This document shows positions 55,997 through 64,000 of a stretch of DNA of 64,000 bases, in pieces. The notes below the pieces were generated by a model. The model was not told where the DNA came from, did not search any database, and was given only the letters and a program-made list of their open reading frames with translations. Within the stretch, counting starts at the first letter, position 1. Each line of letters begins with the position of its first letter. A program made the translations under genes and the position numbers. The stretch comes from JAGRAX01 sp041391365 (GTDB lineage: Bacteria; Bdellovibrionota_G; JALEGL01; JAGRMV01), in NCBI GenBank assembly GCA_041391365.1, contig JAWKOC010000001.1, positions 62,001 through 126,000 of the forward strand, given 5' to 3'.

Positions 55997-56902
55997 ATGA
56001 AGAGTCCAAAAATCATTGAATGTAAGCCCGAAGATGTCCAAGTGATTCATACAGGTTGTGAGCTAGGGGAAGGGGTTTTGTGGGATGAATTCCACCAGGA
56101 GATTCTTTGGACCGATATTCTGGGTAAAAAAATCTATTTTTGGGCCTGGATGACGGGGCAATTGGAAGTTCATGAGTTGGAGCAAAGGCTTTGCTCCATT
56201 TCATTGGTAGAAGGCCCCAACAAGAATACCTATCTTTTTGCGTTTGAATCTGGCGTGGCGTTGTGGGACCGACAAACACAGTCGTGTGAATGGATTGAAA
56301 AAATCAATCAACCTGAAGGTGTGAGACTCAATGATGGTCGCACGGATCGGCAAGGAAGGTTTTGGGTAGGTTCCATGGGGGAGGGTGAGCTCACATCCAA
56401 ACGTATGGGCCAATTGTATTGTGTTGATCGAGGAAAAGTCACGGCTCATGCTGATGGCATCGGAATATCCAATGGACTTTGTTGGAGTCCAGATTCGGCA
56501 ACCATGTATTTTGCAGATTCCCTTGAAAACAAAATTGAAAAAATTCAATTTGGGTCCACTCAGGGGAAACTTGTTGAGCGAAAAGATTGGGTGCGTACTC
56601 CACAAGGGGTTTCTCCGGATGGAAGTTGTGTGGATCAAGACGGGTATGTATGGAATGCTCAATGGGGAGGAAGTCGTGTGATTCGATATCGACCTGATGG
56701 TGACGAGGATGTGATTTTGTCTTTGCCGATGTCCCAACCTTCCTGTGTTTGTTTTGCTGGACCTGAGTTGGATACGCTCGCGGTCACTTCTGCCAAACAA
56801 GGACTTACTCCCCAGCAGTTGAATCATGATGCTCATGCAGGCAATGTGTTTTTGATCAAACTTCCTTATCGAGGTTTGCTAGAGTCTCGTTATATCTCGT
56901 AG
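55997..56902 (+). CDS. SMP-30/gluconolactonase family lactonase
   Basis: A 301-residue six-bladed propeller. I chose the start at 55997 (MKSPKIIE) because GGAAAG lies close upstream; the frame stays open earlier over the divergent gene. Metal and active-site residues are in GEGVLWDE (about 21-28), RLNDGRTDRQGRFWVGSM, ISNGLCWSPD and DGSCVDQDGYVWNAQWGG. It would open galactonolactone to galactonate. It is 4 bp before an MFS gene and diverges from the dehydratase gene. Confidence 0.88.
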   Translation: MKSPKIIECKPEDVQVIHTGCELGEGVLWDEFHQEILWTDILGKKIYFWAWMTGQLEVHELEQRLCSISLVEGPNKNTYLFAFESGVALWDRQTQSCEWIEKINQPEGVRLNDGRTDRQGRFWVGSMGEGELTSKRMGQLYCVDRGKVTAHADGIGISNGLCWSPDSATMYFADSLENKIEKIQFGSTQGKLVERKDWVRTPQGVSPDGSCVDQDGYVWNAQWGGSRVIRYRPDGDEDVILSLPMSQPSCVCFAGPELDTLAVTSAKQGLTPQQLNHDAHAGNVFLIKLPYRGLLESRYIS

Positions 56903-56905
56903 AAT

Positions 56906-58084
56906 ATGTTGGGAAAATTTCCAATCCACATTCGACGTTATCTGGGCTTGTCGTTCATCAGTCAGGCATTCACGTTTGCAGTTCCCCTGCTTTCTGCTCT
57001 TTTGGCTGCACGAAATGACATTTCAGAGAGTCAGGTTTCTCTTCTGCTGATGGGCATCTATTTTGCTTCCGGAATCTTGCAAGTGGGTGTGGGACGTTTG
57101 TTTGATCGAGGGCTGTATGTTTTGTCTTTGGTGACAAGTTTTTTTTCGGTTGCGTTGGGCCTTCTTCTCTACATTTATTGTTACGACAATCTGTTGTGGT
57201 TTGTCGTGGGGAGCAGCATTCTCCTTTTTGGCATGAGCATTGTGATTGCGTCGATTGTTCGGGCCGTAGAGGGATCCGTTCCTGAAAGCATGAGAGGTGA
57301 GGTGAGCAATGCGAGATACTTGGTCACCAATTTGGGATATTGTACGGCGGCCATTCTTGGATTTTATTTTTTGAAAGATTATCGAAATCAATTGCTGCTC
57401 GCCGATATGGTCACGACCTTATCGGTGATTATTTTTTTGTTTTTTGTCTTTCGAAACCTCATGAAAGAACATTCAGAAAAGATGAAAGTGGTAGATCTAT
57501 CTGCAAAAATGGAGGGAACCTTTTCCGTACTCAGATCCAAATGGAAGGTTTTTTTGGGGCTGCAGCTTATTTACATTGAAAATTTTGCTCATTCTGAAAT
57601 TCAACCAATTTTGTATTCGAGATTGGGATTGGAACCTTTGAAGTGGACAACCTATATGTTTTTTTTTAACACTCTGACGGTTGTGTTGACAACGCGATTC
57701 ATTTCCAAATGGCAAAAAACGCAGCGTCTTCAGACGACAGCTTTGGTGGGTGTGTTGATGTATTCGTTGGGACATGTGTTGGTTCCTTATTTTCTATTTC
57801 CTGCAGGCATCGCCGTCACTACGGCCATTTCGGTTCTCGGAGAAATCATGTGGGTGGCTCCCATGACCATCATCATTTTTCGACAGTTTCATGAGCGTCA
57901 GTTTGGGTTGGCTGCTGGCATTCGAACAGCCATGCGTAGTTTTGCGTTTGTCTTCAATCCAGTGCTGGGGTTTTTTCTTTTTCGATTCGTTTCAGATGTT
58001 CGATTGGGATTTGCAGCTATATATGGGCTGTTGCCTTTGCTGGCGTATCAGCTGATTTTTCACTCCAATCAAAAAGAATGGTAG
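56906..58084 (+). CDS. MFS transporter
   Basis: A 392-residue protein with about 12 membrane helices in two halves. GRLFDRG in the loop between helices 2 and 3 resembles the MFS motif (G-x-x-x-D-R). Its 4-bp spacing to the lactonase gene suggests transport of a sugar or sugar acid. The direction and substrate are not visible. Confidence 0.82.
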   Translation: MLGKFPIHIRRYLGLSFISQAFTFAVPLLSALLAARNDISESQVSLLLMGIYFASGILQVGVGRLFDRGLYVLSLVTSFFSVALGLLLYIYCYDNLLWFVVGSSILLFGMSIVIASIVRAVEGSVPESMRGEVSNARYLVTNLGYCTAAILGFYFLKDYRNQLLLADMVTTLSVIIFLFFVFRNLMKEHSEKMKVVDLSAKMEGTFSVLRSKWKVFLGLQLIYIENFAHSEIQPILYSRLGLEPLKWTTYMFFFNTLTVVLTTRFISKWQKTQRLQTTALVGVLMYSLGHVLVPYFLFPAGIAVTTAISVLGEIMWVAPMTIIIFRQFHERQFGLAAGIRTAMRSFAFVFNPVLGFFLFRFVSDVRLGFAAIYGLLPLLAYQLIFHSNQKEW

Positions 58085-58241
58085 GGCCGAGTTGTCTATA
58101 TTATAGAGCGATAGGTTCATGGAGGGTTTGTCTGGGTGGATTTCGAGCAAATTTTCGCCACGGTTTGAAGAAAAAAATATGCAAAATTAGTATGTTAGCC
58201 AATTTTGGGGTTGGCATAAAAATTGTAGAATTCATGGCATT

Positions 58242-59663
58242 ATGAATCGTAACCTACATGTGGTCTTGATTGGACTGGCACTTTTTTCTCTTCACTGTGG
58301 AAAACCTTCCACAGGTACCCAGGGCAAAACCTATGGGGTGGAAGGAGATCCGGACCTGCAACAATTTCGAAAAACCATGGCCCTGAGTCAATCTTGGGTT
58401 TCTTCTTCAGATCTACCCGTGACCTGTGTCATCGTTCAGGGGAAAGTGAAATGTTGGGGAGACAACACCGAAGGTCAATTGGGCCAAGGATTGTCAACTT
58501 CTCCTTTGCTTGCGACCAACACTTCAACCAACATCTATCCTTTTCAAAGTGTGCAAGAGCTTCCATTTGTCGATTTGGGCTGGCAGGAAAATGTCGTCGA
58601 CATCACGGTTGGATATGCTCATGTTTGTGCATTGGCTGAACATGGGAAAGTGAAATGTTGGGGTTCACAAGATTTGGGTCAGTTGGGAGTAGCCTATTCC
58701 GATAGCTACATTGGAGATCAAGCCACTGAAATGGGATTCAATCTTTTGTCGGTCGATTTGGGTGGGCTCAAAGCCATACAAATTTCTGCAGGGTTCTATC
58801 ATACCTGCGCACTGTTGGAGGATCATCGCATCAAATGCTGGGGCGCCAATGATTTTGGTCAACTTGGTACGGAAGATCAAAACAGTTATGGGACCAGCCC
58901 TTTTCCCACGGGTTCCAATCAACCGTTCACAAATGTTGGCTCAGGAAAAGTGATCAAGGTTTCTGCGGGAGGTGAATCTACCTGTGTGTTGTTTGAGGCA
59001 GGAGATGTGAAATGTTGGGGGATCAATGATTTTGGAAAATTGGGAATTGGAGGAGTTTTAGGTGGGTATGTTGGAGGGCAAGTAGGCGATATGGGAAACA
59101 ATCTTCCGGCAATTGATGTTGGTGGAGAAAAAGTCATCGATGTAGAAGTGGGATCATTTGTCTCATGCGTGATTCTAGAATCTGGAAAAAGCAAATGTTG
59201 GGGACGCAACTCTGTGGGTCAGTTGGGGATGGACAGCCTGGGGGACCAAGGCTCAGGAGTGGGTGACATCGCCGCCATGTCTGGGATCAATGTGGGGGGA
59301 GAAAAAATTGCAAGCGCGAGTCCAAGTGGATATCACAGCTGTGTTGTTCTTGCGTCAGGCAACGTGACGTGTTTTGGTGGACCCGGAGCGGGAAAGCTCG
59401 GATATGAAAACAACGATTTTGTTGGAAACGGTTCTGGGACTTCTGTTGCGAATGCTGGGTATGTAGCTCTTGGTTTGATCTCGGGAGAAAAAGTGATCGA
59501 GATGGCATCCTCGTATGCTCACAATTGCATCAAAACCAATATGGATCGAATCAAGTGTTGGGGATACAACAATGTTGGTCAATTGGGTTACGGAGATTTT
59601 TCTCAACGAGGCGATGCTCCAGGTAGCATGGGACTTAACTTGGGTGTTGTTGAAATCGAATGA
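58242..59663 (+). CDS. RCC1-repeat lipoprotein
   Basis: A 473-residue protein with a lipoprotein signal (LIGLALFSLHC, lipidated Cys19). From about residue 60 it holds seven RCC1-type propeller blades, each with a conserved Cys pair and a K-C-W-G-x-N-x-x-G-Q-L-G-like ending (one is TCFG). Such propellers bind proteins or serve as surface scaffolds; a partner is not evident. The regular Cys pairs probably form one disulfide per blade. No operon partner is clear. Confidence 0.9.
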   Translation: MNRNLHVVLIGLALFSLHCGKPSTGTQGKTYGVEGDPDLQQFRKTMALSQSWVSSSDLPVTCVIVQGKVKCWGDNTEGQLGQGLSTSPLLATNTSTNIYPFQSVQELPFVDLGWQENVVDITVGYAHVCALAEHGKVKCWGSQDLGQLGVAYSDSYIGDQATEMGFNLLSVDLGGLKAIQISAGFYHTCALLEDHRIKCWGANDFGQLGTEDQNSYGTSPFPTGSNQPFTNVGSGKVIKVSAGGESTCVLFEAGDVKCWGINDFGKLGIGGVLGGYVGGQVGDMGNNLPAIDVGGEKVIDVEVGSFVSCVILESGKSKCWGRNSVGQLGMDSLGDQGSGVGDIAAMSGINVGGEKIASASPSGYHSCVVLASGNVTCFGGPGAGKLGYENNDFVGNGSGTSVANAGYVALGLISGEKVIEMASSYAHNCIKTNMDRIKCWGYNNVGQLGYGDFSQRGDAPGSMGLNLGVVEIE

Positions 59664-59725
59664 TCCTGTGTTGAGTCTTCTTGAATTCTTGCGATGAGGA
59701 CTCGAATCATGTAGCAAGATTCGAT

Positions 59726-59744
59726 CGTCTCATTTCATGAGACG
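59726..59744. promoter_or_regulatory. 8-bp perfect dyad before the DUF2914 gene
   Basis: CGTCTCAT and ATGAGACG flank a 3-nt spacer, 26 bp before the next start codon. No T-run follows, so an operator or an mRNA hairpin is more likely than a terminator. Confidence 0.35.
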
Positions 59745-59769
59745 TGAAACGAAATCTGACGAATAGATC

Positions 59770-60933
59770 ATGGGACTGAAACATTTTTTTGGAGCTGCGG
59801 TCAACTCGCTGTCGAGCATGGCCATCAAGAGCAGTTCGCTCAAATCTCTCAACCGTTTTTTGACGCGATTTCCTGTCATCAAGGAACAATTTCTCTCGAG
59901 CGTATCTTTTTTGGGGGGATTTGGTTTTGATATTGCAACCTTGGGAAGAATCGATCAACTCTATCCGTTGTTTCAGCAGTTTGTTTTCATTCTTTTGATC
60001 ATTGGAGTTTTTTTCCTGGAGGCCAGGAGCAATGTTCTGGAGCCCAAAATGTCTCCCCGCCTGGCGACGATGTGGAAGTATCGAGAAGCCATGGTGCAAT
60101 TTCTGATGGGTGGGCTGTTGAGTGCCTTTACGCTTTTTTATTTCAAGAGTGCATCTGGTGTAACGGTGTTCGTATTCGTGAGCATCTTGTTTTTCTTTTT
60201 GTTGTTCAATGAACGAAAAGGATTGCACGAAACCAAGATTCCTTTTCGATACATTATGCTCAGCCTCTGTTTGTGTTCCTATTTTGTATATGTGGTTCCC
60301 ATTGTTGTGAAAAAAATGAACGCTTGGACGTTTGCGTTGAGTATGCTGGTTTCACTGGGAATGTACGTGATGGTGGTTCGATGGATTTATCGAAAACAAA
60401 ACTGGTCCGCGAGATCAAAGCTCATCAAATATGTATCGGGTGCGCTGGTCCCTGTACTTTTTTCTGGATTGTATTTTTTCAAGTTCATTCCTCCGGTACC
60501 CATGGCTTGTCTAGAAATGGGGGTGTATCACGACATTAGCATCAAAGATCGAATCTATGAGCTGCATCAGACAAGGCCTTGGTGGAGATTTTGGGAAGAG
60601 GGTGATCAAACCTTTTTGGCAAGACCTTTGGACAAGGTGTATGTGTTTGCCCGGATCTTTGCACCCACAGAGTTCTCACACAAAGTATTTGTTCAGTGGT
60701 TCAAAAAAAATGAACGAAGCCGAACCTGGGAAAAAACGGATACCATTCCCGTGCAAGTACAAGGAGGCAGAGATGAGGGATTTCGTGGTTACACCTACAA
60801 ATCCAATTATTCTTCAGGAGACTGGAAAGTCCTCATGGTGACAGAAGATGGTGGAGAACTAGGATATTTGAATTTTCGTATTGTAGATGACTCCTCTACC
60901 GAACCGCGAGATGTATTCATTCAAAGACGATAA
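59770..60933 (+). CDS. Membrane protein with C-terminal DUF2914 domain
   Basis: A 387-residue protein. Residues about 50-245 contain around seven hydrophobic helices. The C-terminal 110 residues (VYVFARIFAPTEFSHKVFVQW through LGYLNFRIV) fit the DUF2914 beta-sandwich. That domain is found in envelope proteins of unknown role; its position after the last helix suggests it faces the periplasm. Convergent with the aldolase gene, 6 bp apart. Confidence 0.78.
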   Translation: MGLKHFFGAAVNSLSSMAIKSSSLKSLNRFLTRFPVIKEQFLSSVSFLGGFGFDIATLGRIDQLYPLFQQFVFILLIIGVFFLEARSNVLEPKMSPRLATMWKYREAMVQFLMGGLLSAFTLFYFKSASGVTVFVFVSILFFFLLFNERKGLHETKIPFRYIMLSLCLCSYFVYVVPIVVKKMNAWTFALSMLVSLGMYVMVVRWIYRKQNWSARSKLIKYVSGALVPVLFSGLYFFKFIPPVPMACLEMGVYHDISIKDRIYELHQTRPWWRFWEEGDQTFLARPLDKVYVFARIFAPTEFSHKVFVQWFKKNERSRTWEKTDTIPVQVQGGRDEGFRGYTYKSNYSSGDWKVLMVTEDGGELGYLNFRIVDDSSTEPRDVFIQRR

Positions 60934-60939
60934 ACGCTG

Positions 60940-61614
60940 TCAAAGAATGGATTGCTGGAGCTCTTTGAGCTGTGTTTGTGAGAGGGGAGCTATGTTCCCT
61001 GCCGAGCGAGCGAGAAGAAGAATTCTTGCGGCATGTTCCACACGCTCCAGATCAATCAGGGCTTCTTGAATGCTTTGCCCTACAGCGACGACACCATGTC
61101 GTTCTAAAATGATGGCCTTTCGTCCTTTGCCAAGTGCCTTTGCTGCTTGCAAAGCAATGGTCTGGGTTCCCGGGCATATATATTCACAGGTTTCCACACT
61201 CCCCAAGCTCAGAACCAGTTCTGGAAGAACCGGCTCATCCAAGGATATTCCTGCCAAGCTGCATGCAATGGAATATGGGGGATGGGAGTGAACGATTGCC
61301 CCGACTTTTGGATTGTGCTTGTAAATTTCAGCGTGCAATTTCCACTCTGTGGAAGGGGGGAAATCGCCTTCCACGAGCTTTCCCGATGAAATTGATATTT
61401 TTGAAATGTGTTGCGGAAGAAGTTTTGCCTTTTCCAGCCCTGCAGGCGTAATCCACATATGGTCATTGTCGATTTTGATGGAAGAGTTTCCATCATTTCC
61501 AACCGAAAAGCCTAGATCATAGAGCTTTTTGTGTACAGCGCAGATATGGTGGGCAAAATCGGTGTGCAAGTTCACTTGATGAAAAACGCTACCATCAATT
61601 CTAGGAGGTGTCAC
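60940..61614 (-). CDS. Class II aldolase/adducin family protein
   Basis: A 224-residue zinc-dependent aldolase-fold protein. The catalytic/metal motifs SVGNDGNSSIK, PPSTEWKLHAEIY (acid-base Glu), IVHSHPPYS (two His ligands) and ILERHGVVAVG (third His) are complete. This is the FucA/AraD fold; members include fuculose-phosphate aldolase, ribulose-phosphate epimerase and methylthioribulose-phosphate dehydratase. The exact substrate is undecided. It is not linked by operon to the galactose genes 5 kb away. Confidence 0.87.
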   Translation of the reverse strand: MTPPRIDGSVFHQVNLHTDFAHHICAVHKKLYDLGFSVGNDGNSSIKIDNDHMWITPAGLEKAKLLPQHISKISISSGKLVEGDFPPSTEWKLHAEIYKHNPKVGAIVHSHPPYSIACSLAGISLDEPVLPELVLSLGSVETCEYICPGTQTIALQAAKALGKGRKAIILERHGVVAVGQSIQEALIDLERVEHAARILLLARSAGNIAPLSQTQLKELQQSIL

Positions 61615-61713
61615 TTACTTTCCGGTCCAGCCTTGACAAATCTCGCTCATCAAACATTCTCGACTTCAGGTTGGACTCAGGTAAAGTGAATTAAAGTTTT
61701 TTTGAGAGAACCT

Positions 61714-62919
61714 ATGGCTACCAAAACTCTTCTCCATCACATTCAGAAAATTGGCCCTGGCATGGCGGTGGCCGCCACGGGAATCGGAGCCGCGGATCTC
61801 ATTGTCTCGGCCGTGGCGGGATCCAAGTATGGCATTGCGATCGTATGGACAGTCGTTTTGGGGGCATGGATCAAATATGTCCTTAATGAAGGGTTGGGAC
61901 GTTGGCAGATGGTCACCCAAACCACGGTTCTCGAAGGGTGGAAAGCTCAGTTTTCTCCATGGGTGTTGCATGGTTTCATCATCTATCTATTTTTTTGGGG
62001 GTTTATTGTTGCGGGAGCATTGATTGTTTCTTGTGGAATGGCCGCTCACAGTTTGATTCCTGAGATTTCCTACAAAAAATGGTCAGTGGTTCACAGCCTT
62101 GCAGGTCTTGTGTTGGTGCTTTGGGGAGGGTACGGCATTTTTGAGACCATCATGAAATGGACCATTGCAGGTATGTTTGCATTGACCATTGTCACAGGGA
62201 TTTTGGTTTTTTATCATTCACCAGATTTGTCCCTTGTCATGAATTTCATTCCACCCAAAGGATCCTTGCCCTTTTTGATGGGACTCATCGGAGGGGTTGG
62301 GGGAAGTGTTACCCTGCTAAACTATTCCTATTGGATTCGTGAAAAAGGGTGGCAGAGTGTCGATAAACTTCCTCTGATTCGATGGGATTTGTCGCTTGCG
62401 TATCTGCTCACAGGTTTTTTTGCGGTAGCTATGATCTTGATTTCCAGCCAGATCAATACCCAAGAAGTTTCGGGCTACATGATGGTGGAGAATTTGGGCA
62501 AAGCCATTGGTCGATACACAGGCAGACTGGGTCAAATATTTTTTCAAGTGGGTTTCTGGGCAGCCGTTTTTTCTTCCTTGCTGGGTGTGTGGCAAGGGGT
62601 GCCGTATATTTTTCAAGATTATTGTCAGATGACCCGTCGAAACCTTTCGCCTCAAAAGAGTTATCGAAGTTTTTTGGTGTTTCTTGCGATTCCCACGCTT
62701 TCGCTGCTGTTTTTCAGCAAACCCGTGTGGGTTGTCATCGCCTATGCCATCACCGGATCTTTGTTCATGCCGTTTTTGGCCATCACGCTGTGGATCATGA
62801 ACAATCGGAGTCATATGGAAGGTTGGAGAAACAGCATGAAAGATCAGATCACTTACTTCATCGCGGTAGCTGGGTTTTTGTATTTGTTTTCCGTGGAGCT
62901 GTTCAAGGCCCTTTTTTGA
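61714..62919 (+). CDS. Nramp-like divalent-metal transporter family protein
   Basis: A 401-residue protein with about 11 membrane helices, from ATG 61714 (GAGAGA upstream). The first helix begins IGPGMAVAATGIGAADLIVSA, in the place of the canonical Nramp DPGN metal-binding segment; the Asp and Asn ligands are absent. GLIGGVGGSVTLLNYSYWIREKG corresponds to the helix 6 region. This divergent branch may carry other ions, for example Mg2+ in known non-canonical members, or a different substrate. Confidence 0.78.
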   Translation: MATKTLLHHIQKIGPGMAVAATGIGAADLIVSAVAGSKYGIAIVWTVVLGAWIKYVLNEGLGRWQMVTQTTVLEGWKAQFSPWVLHGFIIYLFFWGFIVAGALIVSCGMAAHSLIPEISYKKWSVVHSLAGLVLVLWGGYGIFETIMKWTIAGMFALTIVTGILVFYHSPDLSLVMNFIPPKGSLPFLMGLIGGVGGSVTLLNYSYWIREKGWQSVDKLPLIRWDLSLAYLLTGFFAVAMILISSQINTQEVSGYMMVENLGKAIGRYTGRLGQIFFQVGFWAAVFSSLLGVWQGVPYIFQDYCQMTRRNLSPQKSYRSFLVFLAIPTLSLLFFSKPVWVVIAYAITGSLFMPFLAITLWIMNNRSHMEGWRNSMKDQITYFIAVAGFLYLFSVELFKALF

Positions 62920-62923
62920 TCCA

Positions 62924-63793
62924 CTATTCTAGATGGCAAAATGGGCAGACGATTTCGGAGGTGGCACCTTGGCAGTCGTATAGTCCTGTATGTTGCTTGA
63001 TTTTTGGATCGAACCGAATGGAAGAAAGATCTCCACTCTTGTCGAAGAGGAGAGAAGAAATGTACATGAGTCCCGAATGTGTGATCAGCAGCAATCGATG
63101 GGTAGGAAGATTTGTCAGTTGATTTTTGACCACATGGATCATGACTCCAGGAACATAAAAGTTGGAACTGGCGCTGATCTGAAATTCTTTCTTCAGATCA
63201 TACTCCTTTTCCATTACAAAAACCTCTCTTTCGGGTTCGTATCTGTAGATTCTCAAAAGGGTTGATGTGAATCCACCTATGATTTTTTTTTCGGTGGACA
63301 AAAAATGATGTGAATCCACCTGTACGATGTCTCCCATGGACTCGAGATTTTCTTTCTCATTGGAGATTTCAAAAGAAAGTTCTGAAACTTTGTTGGGTGA
63401 GACAACAGAACAATGAAAGTGATCCAGATCTTTGGTGATCAAACAGGGATCACTTGAATCGTCTAGATACGCAAGATCCATGGAAAAACTATCATGTCCC
63501 AATTTCAAGGAGTTTACATATATGAACTGATTGCTTTGATTCTTTCGAAGAAGGGTTACATACGAATGTGAGAACGTTTGTTTTTCCAAGAGATAAATAG
63601 ATTTATTTTTTGGATCTGCGGCAATGTCCCGATACACATTGCGAGTGCTTCGGTAGACTGGAGTGTTTCTCTCAACATGATAACGATCCGTGCTTTGCTC
63701 ATAAAGCAATTCATAGACTGCATCTACTCTATTGACATAGAGTTTGAGTTTTTCAAAAGAAGACGACCATGAAGTTCCCCACCATGCCAACAA
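62924..63793 (-). CDS. Hypothetical protein with a CPFC tail
   Basis: A protein of about 289 residues with no recognised domain. The start is uncertain: the frame is open upstream of the TTG at 63793 and encodes a hydrophobic, Cys-containing stretch (about KCGGCGGFFLLAWW) that could be a signal or anchor, but no ATG or SD is seen there. The body looks beta-rich. It ends QGATSEIVCPFCHLE. The next gene upstream ends in a very similar tail, so the two are paralogues. Confidence 0.6.
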   Translation of the reverse strand: MLAWWGTSWSSSFEKLKLYVNRVDAVYELLYEQSTDRYHVERNTPVYRSTRNVYRDIAADPKNKSIYLLEKQTFSHSYVTLLRKNQSNQFIYVNSLKLGHDSFSMDLAYLDDSSDPCLITKDLDHFHCSVVSPNKVSELSFEISNEKENLESMGDIVQVDSHHFLSTEKKIIGGFTSTLLRIYRYEPEREVFVMEKEYDLKKEFQISASSNFYVPGVMIHVVKNQLTNLPTHRLLLITHSGLMYISSLLFDKSGDLSSIRFDPKIKQHTGLYDCQGATSEIVCPFCHLE

Positions 63794-63927
63794 AAGAAAA
63801 AAACCACCACAACCCCCACACTTTTTCCCCAGACATTTTGATCTTCTAATGGATCTATCAAAAAAGTGTCAAGCGAAAACAGAAATATTGAAACGAAATT
63901 CGGAAATAGCTTGTTGAGCAACGCAAT

Positions 63928-64000
63928 CTAGTCAAAGGTCAGAGGTAATTCAGTGCAAAAGGGGCACCCTACGTTTGATGTTGCTCCTTTGCTGTCTTCG
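63928..64000 (-). CDS. C-terminal end of a paralogue of the CPFC-tailed protein (cut by window edge)
   Basis: On the minus strand the frame from the window edge to a TAG at 63928-63930 reads DSKGATSNVGCPFCTELPLTFD. It shares GATS and CPFC, at almost the same spacing, with the tail of the neighbouring 289-residue protein. This supports a tandem gene pair in the same orientation; most of this copy lies outside the window. Confidence 0.6.
   Translation of the reverse strand, partial: EDSKGATSNVGCPFCTELPLTFD

Overview
The window looks like a chromosomal segment of a Gram-negative bacterium of moderate GC content. Evidence for an outer membrane is an OmpA-type protein, two lipobox proteins and an M23 peptidoglycan hydrolase with a membrane anchor. 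The mix (tig-clpP-clpX-lon, DUF2914, RCC1-repeat lipoprotein, CotH/VTC cluster) suggests a former deltaproteobacterial or Bdellovibrionota-like lineage. That placement is inference; no rRNA is present to settle it. I see no prophage, transposase or CRISPR array.

Layout. 1-18.6 kb is mostly housekeeping: a cut-off SGGAGW-repeat protein, fmdB-groES-groEL, gpsA, a frameshifted HAD/DUF2608 gene, recN, a PP2C phosphatase, an M23 peptidase, secA (start codon in a hairpin loop), ychF with a frameshifted uvrD/pcrA helicase, and cysS-uvrB. 18.9-25.1 kb holds an isolated rplC, an OmpA protein, small enzymes, and tRNA-Asp and tRNA-Val. 25.2-31.2 kb is a staphyloxanthin-type C30 carotenoid cluster: crtN (frameshifted), crtP, crtQ and crtO in one overlapping operon, with an aldehyde dehydrogenase facing the other way. 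31.2-37.0 kb is the protein quality-control operon tig-clpP-clpX-lon. 37.0-43.1 kb holds a broken secreted protein gene and a CotH / DUF4956 / VTC group. 43.1-44.8 kb has tRNA-Leu and tRNA-Arg, each followed by repeats that carry copies of the tRNA's own 3' end. 45-50 kb holds egtB-egtD (ergothioneine type; EgtD lacks a conserved segment) and an M1 aminopeptidase lipoprotein.

50.3-58.1 kb encodes what reads as a complete oxidative (De Ley-Doudoroff type) galactose pathway: a vSGLT-like Na+/galactose symporter, sugar dehydrogenase, lactonase, sugar-acid dehydratase, KDGal kinase and KDPGal aldolase, plus an MFS permease. 58.2-64 kb has an RCC1-repeat lipoprotein, a DUF2914 membrane protein, a class II aldolase, an Nramp-like transporter, and two adjacent members of an unknown CPFC-tailed family, the second cut by the window edge.

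Four genes are disrupted by single-base indels, all in short homopolymer runs or a repeated base, and one of them also has an in-frame stop. One is a core repair helicase. This pattern is as compatible with consensus sequencing errors as with real pseudogenes and should be borne in mind when reading the annotation.
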